NCBI GenBank assembly: GCA_016764955.1
Contig: JAESQZ010000178.1
Coordinates: 1-12,173, forward strand
DNA length: 12,173 nucleotides
Direction of reading: 5' to 3'
Origin: Deltaproteobacteria bacterium
GTDB taxonomy: Bacteria > Myxococcota > UBA727 > JABDBI01
Shown here: in pieces, positions 7,288 through 12,173 of the stretch
Layout: every line of letters starts with the position of its first letter
Numbering within the stretch: the first letter of the stretch is position 1
Program-made: the position numbers and the translations under genes
Notes under the pieces: generated by a model
What the model saw: the letters and a program-made list of their open reading frames with translations, nothing else
Databases searched by the model: none
What the model was told of the DNA's origin: nothing

Positions 7288-9086
7288 TTTAATTGAGCCT
7301 CATAGAGCTTCTGGGCTACTCGGCGCGCCCCTTGCTCATCTAAGATGCCGCCAGAACGCACTGGAAGACGTGGCGTGGGAACATAAGCTCCTTGTAAAAT
7401 CGCTTCTCGAATTTGAGCAATGCTGAGGGTTGGAAATTCTTCAGCCAATAGTGCCGCCACGCGAGCGACTCGGGGAGCCGCAAAAGAAGTGCCAGGCTTA
7501 TTTTCGTAAAAATCCAAACCTTCAGCTGCAATATCTGCATAATCGACGCCTGTATTGGCATAAGCGGCTGAAACTGCTGTGACCACTAGCATGTTAGACT
7601 TGGCTCCCATGGATTGAGGGCAGTAGGAAGAATTGCTCGCCGTTAGGTTATGTCGGTATTCATTGCCTGCACCAAACACCCATAGGAATGGCTGCTCTGG
7701 ATCCCCTACTGAGCGGGCAAATCGAGATTCTAAAGCACAAGATAGTGGATCATAGTAGAAAAAAGCCGAAACATTGATCACGCGAGCAAATGGTTGGACA
7801 TTTTTTTTCCAATGTTCATAGTGTGAAAAACATTGATCCACAGTGATAGAAATTGCTGAAAGGTTTGTACTTTGAATTGCCAGCTGAGCGACGGAAGCTC
7901 CATGTCTTCGGATGTCTACGCTCTGGAAATAGCCATGATTGATTTCGCTTAAGTATTCGACACCGGAAAGTTGTTCCCATAAGGATAGCGCTTCGCTTTC
8001 TGAAGCAGGCGTTACCCAGCCCCAGAAGCTTTTATCCGTTCTGGGACCCACACGAAACCTTGGAACATCAGACGGCAGAAAACCCGTGTCGCAAACAACG
8101 ACAGATTCCTGAGAGGTTTTTTGATGTCTGCTTCGAATTGCAAGCTCTTTTCTTAGATGCTCAATAGGTTTTCCTCTGGGGCGAGTTGCTAATAATTCTC
8201 CTTCACGAGAGTAGACTTCGATATTTTTTTTGATAATATAAATCAAATTGGGAGAACCAGTCGGATCAATTTCGATAACTGTATGGTCATATTGGTATAG
8301 TGGAGTCTCGAGTTTTTCGATGAGAAGCTGGCGCCTGATTGATAAGCCTCCCATGTATTCGTTGATCTCAAGGAGTCGATGATTCTTGAAATTGGGGTAT
8401 CTGGTTTGAATGATGCAATGACCTGCACATCCATCTTGTGTAAAAAACTCGACCTGCTGTTTAGCATTGGGCTCTGTATTTTTGGCGTGTTGCCAAGCTT
8501 CTTTAATGACGGGATGATGAGGTAATACGAGCGCTGCTTGATTAGGTTGTCTGGTTATTAAGTCAGACCATCTGGTTGAGTCGGGTTCAAGATAATGCCT
8601 GGATACACCATGGCTGCCTGGATCATTCACTAATCTGATTTCGGTTACAAATAAATTGCGCATGAGCTGCGAGATGGCGATATTATTTGTCCTAGATAAT
8701 ATGTGAATTGTAGAAGAATCAGATTGAATGGTTGGAACTTGCAAATGTGAAGAGTGAATGGAGGAGGCGGGTTGGTCATCAATAAAGATAGATTCAAATT
8801 CAGGTGCGAAGCATTTTCCGCCTGTTTGAGTGCTAAAGATATGGCTTGGGTTTGGGCACTTACAAATATGTGTGCTGGGATTATAAGAGCCTGACACGCT
8901 CAAGCAAGCCTCTGCCACACATCGAAAAGGCTTTTCATGGGTGGCAAAACAGGATGGTTTCTCGGGTGCAGGGACAGGAGGTGGGGGTTGGGTATGTGGT
9001 ACGCTGGTTTCCTGGATTCCTGTAGACCCCCCACAAGAAAGTATTAGAAAAGTCGAGACTACTAGCGTACCCTTGAACCAACTCAC
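7284..9086 (-). CDS. Subtilisin-like (S8) serine protease lipoprotein
   Basis: This 600-residue protein has a lipoprotein signal ending LILSCG (Cys18), a Pro-rich linker (about 33-43) and a small Cys-rich segment (about 46-92, six Cys). About 220 residues of uncertain, prodomain-like sequence follow, then an S8 catalytic domain (about 325-600). The triad is visible: Asp333 in VVVCDTG, His395 in RRHGASVAQL and Ser534 in PGTSFAAPRVA, with the oxyanion Asn475 in FGAGNE. The protease should therefore be active, anchored to a membrane or released. It starts at a GTG 2 nt after the Hint gene stop with no good ribosome site of its own, so it is probably translationally coupled. Inferred substrates are the neighbouring secreted proteins or external targets. 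It could be a maturation protease for the Hint or MACPF-like proteins. Confidence 0.9.
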   Translation of the reverse strand: MSWFKGTLVVSTFLILSCGGSTGIQETSVPHTQPPPPVPAPEKPSCFATHEKPFRCVAEACLSVSGSYNPSTHICKCPNPSHIFSTQTGGKCFAPEFESIFIDDQPASSIHSSHLQVPTIQSDSSTIHILSRTNNIAISQLMRNLFVTEIRLVNDPGSHGVSRHYLEPDSTRWSDLITRQPNQAALVLPHHPVIKEAWQHAKNTEPNAKQQVEFFTQDGCAGHCIIQTRYPNFKNHRLLEINEYMGGLSIRRQLLIEKLETPLYQYDHTVIEIDPTGSPNLIYIIKKNIEVYSREGELLATRPRGKPIEHLRKELAIRSRHQKTSQESVVVCDTGFLPSDVPRFRVGPRTDKSFWGWVTPASESEALSLWEQLSGVEYLSEINHGYFQSVDIRRHGASVAQLAIQSTNLSAISITVDQCFSHYEHWKKNVQPFARVINVSAFFYYDPLSCALESRFARSVGDPEQPFLWVFGAGNEYRHNLTASNSSYCPQSMGAKSNMLVVTAVSAAYANTGVDYADIAAEGLDFYENKPGTSFAAPRVARVAALLAEEFPTLSIAQIREAILQGAYVPTPRLPVRSGGILDEQGARRVAQKLYEAQLK

Positions 9087-9088
9087 CC

Positions 9089-9955
9089 TTAGTTTACCAA
9101 AGAGTTGGGTATGACATTGGTTCTGAGAATGATTCGATTAAGATCTTTGAGCCCTTCATTTTGGTAGTAAAGAGTTCCGTTGAGATACCCTTCAGCAACG
9201 ATGATTTTTTCAGAAAGATTTTGGTTTGTAACTTCCAGATTGTAAACTTTCCCAAAATATTTTTTGGAATCTACTGAGATAATGGGATCCAATTTGCCAT
9301 CGCTTCTCATCAACGAGTCTTGGGTTGTTAAACTATGAGCTGATCTCATACGACCCTCGCCATCTACCAAGGGATGATTGGTGGTGACTCGAATGCTTCC
9401 TCCAGACAAAGCGGTGATTTCTAGAATATCCTGCCACCCAGGGACTAGGTCCGTGATATAACTTTCAACATCGCTGGAGCTGAATTTTAGATTGGGATAG
9501 TCGAAGTTTGAATCTAAGGTCATGACTTGGCTAAGTTGTTGTTCATGGGCAATGCCAATTTCAACATCGCTATTTTGAAACCAAACCCGCTCTTTCGGCA
9601 TGTAACAGCCGGCCGCGCAATAAGTGATTAAGAAGTAGTTATTTGGGAGCGTACAATCGGCCTGTTCATCAGTGGGCGCGAACCAATTTTCTGGATTTGA
9701 AATCACCCCGTTATCTTCAATATGAGCAAAAGTAGGATAACCTTCTGAAAGCTTGTTTGTAGCCTCATCCAACATTTGACTGTGAAAATTAATAGCGCCT
9801 CGATGATGAGGAAAACACCTAGAGGCCCAAGCTCTTCTTCTGACGGCCTGCTGAGCATCTAAACTATCGCCAGACGTTTTACACCTTAGGGGGATGACAG
9901 CAGCCAAAACTTGTGCGGACAAGATCAATAGGAAGCAAAAAAGTTTAACGCTCAT
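9089..9955 (-). CDS. Secreted four-Cys domain fused to a Hint (hedgehog/intein-type) self-processing domain
   Basis: This 288-residue protein has a signal peptide (1-18, ILSAQVLA). An N-terminal domain (about 20-115) carries Cys25, Cys47, Cys101 and Cys113 and the block NWFAPTDEQADCT (90-102). From Cys117 a Hint-like domain starts: GCYMPKERVWF as the N-terminal nucleophile block, VTTNHPLVDGEG (190-201) as the TxxH block with His194, and KVYNLEV (236-242) then IIVAEGYLNG (251-260) as the closing blocks. The usual terminal His-Asn is not evident: AEGYLNG stands where VHN would be expected, so cleavage after residue 116 is more likely than full splicing. A 28-residue tail follows. Known Hint proteins cleave autocatalytically at the Cys, which would release the N-terminal domain. 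The stop is 2 nt before the S8 protease start. Confidence 0.65.
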   Translation of the reverse strand: MSVKLFCFLLILSAQVLAAVIPLRCKTSGDSLDAQQAVRRRAWASRCFPHHRGAINFHSQMLDEATNKLSEGYPTFAHIEDNGVISNPENWFAPTDEQADCTLPNNYFLITYCAAGCYMPKERVWFQNSDVEIGIAHEQQLSQVMTLDSNFDYPNLKFSSSDVESYITDLVPGWQDILEITALSGGSIRVTTNHPLVDGEGRMRSAHSLTTQDSLMRSDGKLDPIISVDSKKYFGKVYNLEVTNQNLSEKIIVAEGYLNGTLYYQNEGLKDLNRIILRTNVIPNSLVN

Positions 9956-10366
9956 GCAACCTGTAATCTCTATAGAGGATCATTTATTCCGCACAAAAAA
10001 CAACCAACTGATAGCCGTCAGGAATTGTGCAATCAGCCTGTTCATCAGTAGGTGCAAACCAGTTTGCAGGATTTGAGGTTACTCCATCATTGTCAATATG
10101 AGCAAAAACAGGATAACCTTCTACATGCTTGCCACTTGTATCATCCGCTATTTTACGATGAAGGCGAATAGGACCGCGATACTGTGGAAAACACTTATCA
10201 GTCCATTCTCTCCTGCCAATAGCCTGCTGAGAATTTAAAGCATCACCGAACCTATTACAGCGTAAGGGCTGAAAGATAGCAAACACTTGTGCGGATAAAA
10301 TCGAAACGAAGCAAAAAAATCTCAAACTCATTCATGAACAAGCTTTGAAGAGGATTAATTATTCCG
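9614..10366 (-). repeat. Tandem duplication of about 376 bp covering leader and N-terminal domain
   Basis: Copy A covers about 9990-10366 and copy B about 9614-9991. Both have a leader containing AGAGGATyAwTTATTCCG on the plus strand (10349-10366 and 9974-9991, two mismatches), about 376 bp apart. The encoded proteins align without gaps for about 114 residues, with roughly 65 identical by hand count. Copy A's leader overlaps the last codons of the MNIO gene. The junction of copy A into copy B occurs at CGG, which is shared with the sequence just before the Hint domain in copy B. Confidence 0.75.
9984..10331 (-). CDS. Hint-less paralogue: secreted four-Cys domain protein
   Basis: This 115-residue protein has a signal peptide (1-18, ILSAQVFA) and the same four cysteines (25, 47, 101, 113) as the following Hint protein. 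It shares an invariant NWFAPTDEQADCT block. It ends CAE-stop at exactly the point where the paralogue runs on into its Hint domain (CAAGC). It therefore either supplies constitutively the domain that the paralogue would release by cleavage, or is a decaying duplicate; the intact frame and conserved Cys favour a working protein. The domain itself is unknown to me. The four Cys suggest two disulphides in an exported protein. It lies 23 nt after the MNIO gene and 28 nt before the Hint gene. The ribosome site is weak. Confidence 0.65.
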   Translation of the reverse strand: MSLRFFCFVSILSAQVFAIFQPLRCNRFGDALNSQQAIGRREWTDKCFPQYRGPIRLHRKIADDTSGKHVEGYPVFAHIDNDGVTSNPANWFAPTDEQADCTIPDGYQLVVFCAE

Positions 10367-11188
10367 GATTGAATGGATCTTAAGAACTTCCTGCTCGAGC
10401 ACTTCCCACTCAGGGATATTGCCGTCTCGTTCGATCATCGTGCTAAAAAAGCCAAGATTTTTTGTGGTCCATTCAAACAACTCCCAGACTTCACTGCAAA
10501 CAGGCGCATCATGCGTGTCGATAAGATAATCACCTTGATTGCTGTGGCCAGCTAAGTGAATCTGGCCGATGCGACTGACTGGTATCGATTTTAAATACTC
10601 TACCGGATCAAAGCCATGATTAACCGAGTTAACATAGACATTATTGACATCGAGTAATAACCCGCAGTCAGCTTTTTCGCATAGTTCTTTGAGAAACTCC
10701 CATTCGGTCATATCTGATGCCTTGAACTCGATATAAGTCGATGGATTCTCGATTAAAATTTGCTGACCTAAATAATCTTGAACACGTCTGACTTTATCAG
10801 TGACATGTTTCAAAACACCCTGAGTTAATGGCAGCGGCAATAGATCGTGAAGATTTTTGTTGTCGACACCGGTCCAGCATAAATGATCCGATATCCAGGC
10901 TGGTTGGATTTTTTGGATAAGATTCTTGAGCTCGCGTAAGTAATCTTGGTTCAAATCATCGGCAGAGCCGATTGACATTGATACGCCGTGAAAAATAACT
11001 GGCAGGTCTTGTCTGACTTGCTCAAGCATTTGAATCGGGCGTGTGATTTTATGATTATGCCAGTTCATAAAGTTCTCAGAAATCACTTCAATAAAAGAGA
11101 CAGAGTCAGGAGTTTTGTTTCGAAATATAGGGTAATGCGGAGGGCGCAATCCCACGCCGACGCCTAAGTCTTGGCAAGCTTTGAACAT
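10355..11188 (-). CDS. bufB: MNIO (DUF692) RiPP-modifying iron oxidase, HvfB/BufB-type
   Basis: This 277-residue enzyme has the full length and motifs of the multinuclear non-heme iron oxidative family (MbnB, BufB, HvfB, TglH), a TIM barrel holding two or three iron ions. Visible likely metal ligands are His67 (FHGVS), His102 (SDHLCW), Glu147 (LIENPS), Asp180 (LLLDVNN), His191 (NHGFDP), His211 and His215 (IHLAGH), His226 (DTHD) and Glu253 (MIERDG). MNIO enzymes oxidise cysteines of a small precursor to thiooxazole, oxazolone/thioamide or related metal-binding groups, usually with a partner protein. The precursor gene lies 63 nt upstream and the DUF2063 partner far downstream, past the secreted block. 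GGAG sits 7 nt before the ATG. The symbol is provisional because BufB and HvfB cannot be told apart with certainty by eye. Confidence 0.9.
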   Translation of the reverse strand: MFKACQDLGVGVGLRPPHYPIFRNKTPDSVSFIEVISENFMNWHNHKITRPIQMLEQVRQDLPVIFHGVSMSIGSADDLNQDYLRELKNLIQKIQPAWISDHLCWTGVDNKNLHDLLPLPLTQGVLKHVTDKVRRVQDYLGQQILIENPSTYIEFKASDMTEWEFLKELCEKADCGLLLDVNNVYVNSVNHGFDPVEYLKSIPVSRIGQIHLAGHSNQGDYLIDTHDAPVCSEVWELFEWTTKNLGFFSTMIERDGNIPEWEVLEQEVLKIHSIRNN

Positions 11189-11207
11189 TAAAAATCTCCG
11201 AACCAGC

Positions 11208-11235
11208 TGTCATACCAGCGCAGGCTGGTATGACA
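11208..11235. repeat. REP hairpin between precursor and MNIO genes
   Basis: TGTCATACCAGC (11208-11219) and GCTGGTATGACA (11224-11235) form a perfect 12-bp stem with a GCAG tetraloop. The sequence is a close relative of each half of the REPIN at 7144-7217, differing at the central G/A and C/T pair. It lies between the precursor stop (11252) and the maturase ribosome site (about 11196-11199), where it could protect the precursor mRNA or reduce readthrough into the enzyme gene. Confidence 0.7.
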
Positions 11236-11251
11236 AATCAATTGTGGAGTT

Positions 11252-11476
11252 CTATTTCTTCCCGCCGCGACCATCTTTACCACCGCAGCTATTTTTATCT
11301 TTGCCTCCAGAGCCATCTTTTCCGCTACAGCTATTTTTATCCATCTGCATTTGTGGAGTGCTGTTTGAGGTAGAGTCGCCTGAGCATGACTTCATGCTGC
11401 AGCCTGGGGTGGCGAAGCTTCCAAGTAGTAAGCCAGTCACCATTGCTTTGGTTAGTGTTTTAGAGTTCTTTTTCAT
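11252..11476 (-). CDS. Cys-rich MNIO substrate: putative metal-binding RiPP precursor (HvfA/BufA-like)
   Basis: This 74-residue protein has a basic start and a signal peptide (MKKNSKTLTKAMVTGLLLG, cleavage near SFATPG). Mature cysteines are Cys26, Cys31, Cys50 and Cys64. The C-terminal 28 residues are two 14-residue repeats (47-60 and 61-74) of pattern KNSC[SG]GKDG[SR]GGK. Signal peptide, few Cys in Gly-rich low-complexity repeats and position directly before an MNIO gene match bufferin/oxazolin precursors. The repeat is not the EGKCG motif known for HvfA, so the product type is open. I chose ATG 11476: AAGGAG (11486-11491) lies 9 nt upstream, and a longer frame from 11566 has no such site and would bury the signal peptide. 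Inferred role: a periplasmic metal-sequestering peptide after Cys modification. Confidence 0.75.
   Translation of the reverse strand: MKKNSKTLTKAMVTGLLLGSFATPGCSMKSCSGDSTSNSTPQMQMDKNSCSGKDGSGGKDKNSCGGKDGRGGKK
11255..11338 (-). repeat. Two tandem 42-bp repeats in the precursor core
   Basis: Codons 47-60 (11297-11338) and 61-74 (11255-11296) encode 14-residue units that agree at 11 of 14 positions. Each contains one cysteine in the context NSC-x-GKDG. The second unit ends at the stop codon, so the protein finishes with a whole repeat. Confidence 0.8.
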
Positions 11477-11580
11477 GAGTTGTTTCTCCTTCAAGAGACT
11501 ATTGTTAGATGAAGGTCGAATTTGTTTGCAAGGTTTAATTGCCTTTTGCCGGATTGGTTTAAACATGCTCTAAAATATCT
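11477..11580. promoter_or_regulatory. Divergent intergenic region, candidate promoters both ways
   Basis: The 104-bp gap separates the minus-strand precursor gene from a plus-strand gene. For the minus strand, TTGCAA (11526-11531) and TAACAA (11502-11507) are spaced 18 nt, placing a start near 11495, just before AAGGAG at 11486-11491. For the plus strand, TTGCCG (11546-11551) and TCTAAA (11569-11574) are spaced 17 nt, and the ATG at 11581 would be almost at the transcript start. All boxes are imperfect. No operator palindrome stands out. Confidence 0.25.
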
Positions 11581-12015
11581 ATGCGTTTATATGGAACCAT
11601 CGCAATCTTGTTGTTTTCTTTGCAGCTGAATGCTCAATGGAATATGAGATGGGAAATTCCAATCATCACAGCTGCAGTTGCTGCCAGCGTTTATAATTAT
11701 CCAGGCTTAATCCCTGGGGCGGCGCAATGGGAGTTGGGATCAAATTTATATGAAACGCTCAAAGATTTGTGGGGTGGGGACTCTGATTTAGAGTTGCGTA
11801 TGGCTGTGCAAATAGGAGGAACATTGATTGGTCAGGTTGCTGCGTCAGCTTTAGCGCTCAAAGCTCAGGGGCACTTTGTGCCAATTTGGCAAAGATACTG
11901 GGAAGAAGATTTGGCCCCATTCAAAGCTGCCTCAATCAGTTATTCTGGTTTTGTTTTTTATGCAGTTGTTATTCGACTCTATTTTAGAAACTACTTTAAA
12001 CTGGGGACAAATTAG
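11581..12015 (+). CDS. Membrane protein of unknown function
   Basis: This 144-residue protein has a hydrophobic N-terminus that may be a signal peptide (MRLYGTIAILLFSLQLNAQ). Hydrophobic stretches follow near 26-38, 75-95 and 116-133. It contains a Trp/Gly-rich middle (YPGLIPGAAQWELGS and DLWGGDSDLELR). I do not recognise a family. No ribosome site precedes the ATG and an in-frame stop lies at 11560-11562, so the start is either leaderless or weakly initiated. Its 3' end overlaps the next gene by 56 nt in another frame. Confidence 0.55.
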   Translation: MRLYGTIAILLFSLQLNAQWNMRWEIPIITAAVAASVYNYPGLIPGAAQWELGSNLYETLKDLWGGDSDLELRMAVQIGGTLIGQVAASALALKAQGHFVPIWQRYWEEDLAPFKAASISYSGFVFYAVVIRLYFRNYFKLGTN

Positions 12016-12173
12016 TTTTTCTAAAATTGCTGAAGACAAACTTAGAGCCCAGTACTCAGAAGACTTAACACTTTTAAAGTTAGCAAGCTTAAATCAATCT
12101 GAGACGCGAGTTCAAAACTTATTTCGAGAGACTAAGGAGGTGGTTGAGGTGGGCCTTACTCTGCAAAGTAGTG
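11960..12173 (+). CDS. 5' part of an unknown soluble protein, runs off the window
   Basis: A frame opened by ATG 11960 runs without a stop to the window end (71 codons), overlapping the preceding gene by 56 nt. The product begins MQLLFDSILETTLNWGQISF and continues with charged, helix-prone sequence and no signal peptide. No good ribosome site precedes the ATG, so translation would depend on coupling to the gene above. A GGGGAC at about 12003 hints that a rarer start further down is possible. No family is recognised. Confidence 0.45.
   Translation, partial: MQLLFDSILETTLNWGQISFSKIAEDKLRAQYSEDLTLLKLASLNQSETRVQNLFRETKEVVEVGLTLQSS

Noticed and set aside
11208..11235. Hairpin considered as a rho-independent terminator of the precursor transcript
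   Set aside because: No T-run follows on the minus strand, and its sequence matches the REP family, so it is listed as a repeat.
11390..11476. Precursor considered as a lipoprotein because Cys26 follows the signal region
   Set aside because: The residues before Cys26 (ATPG) do not form a lipobox, while an SFA cleavage site is acceptable for signal peptidase I.
11477..11566. 30-residue N-terminal extension of the precursor from an ATG at 11566
   Set aside because: The extension has no ribosome site and would bury the signal peptide; ATG 11476 has AAGGAG at good spacing.
11181..11573. Plus-strand open frame of 130 codons antisense to the precursor gene
   Set aside because: It is a shadow of the Gly/Lys/Ser-rich precursor; its Pro/Phe-rich repeats are the reverse complement of the repeat, and the minus-strand frame has a signal peptide and ribosome site.

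Overview
The window looks like an accessory stretch of a Gram-negative chromosome at moderate GC. The evidence is a periplasmic metallochaperone, a predicted outer-membrane beta-barrel, a lipoprotein signal, DoxX- and MerT-like inner-membrane proteins and REP/REPIN-type palindromes. The many secreted modular proteins (Kelch, Hint, MACPF-like, S8 protease) would fit Bdellovibrionota, Myxococcota-like lineages or a host-associated proteobacterium. I cannot assign a taxon from the sequence alone.

Layout. (1) Positions 3-2391, plus strand: a four-gene mercury/heavy-metal type operon. It encodes a thioredoxin-like domain fused to a MerC-like membrane protein (5' end outside the window), a MerP-like periplasmic HMA protein, an outer-membrane barrel, and a MerT-like membrane protein with a vicinal cysteine pair. 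No reductase or regulator lies inside the window. (2) Positions 2392-2447: a convergent junction with an 8-bp hairpin. (3) Positions 2448-11476, minus strand: a long, tightly packed gene train. Read in its transcription direction it runs: MNIO-type RiPP precursor; REP hairpin; MNIO (DUF692) maturase; a Hint-less paralogue; a Hint protein; an S8 protease lipoprotein; a small secreted protein carrying an in-frame REPIN; an 849-residue MACPF-like/LRR/Kelch protein; the DUF2063 (HvfC/BufC) partner; a DoxX protein (HvfD/BufD); and a secreted His-rich protein. (4) Positions 11477-11580: a divergent intergenic region. (5) Positions 11581-12173, plus strand: an unknown membrane protein overlapped by the 5' part of another unknown gene.

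How it fits together. Precursor, MNIO enzyme, DUF2063 partner and DoxX protein are the four parts of a bufferin/oxazolin (buf/hvf) metal-handling RiPP operon. In such operons they normally sit side by side. Here about 6.3 kb encoding five secreted proteins lies between maturase and partner, in the same direction and with gaps from -4 to +38 nt, so co-transcription is plausible. The neighbouring mer-like operon and the His-rich protein point to a local metal-stress theme. The secreted block (protease, self-processing domain, possible pore-former with a beta-propeller) looks more like an attack, adhesion or envelope-maturation module. Whether it works with the RiPP system or is a lodged passenger is the main open question.
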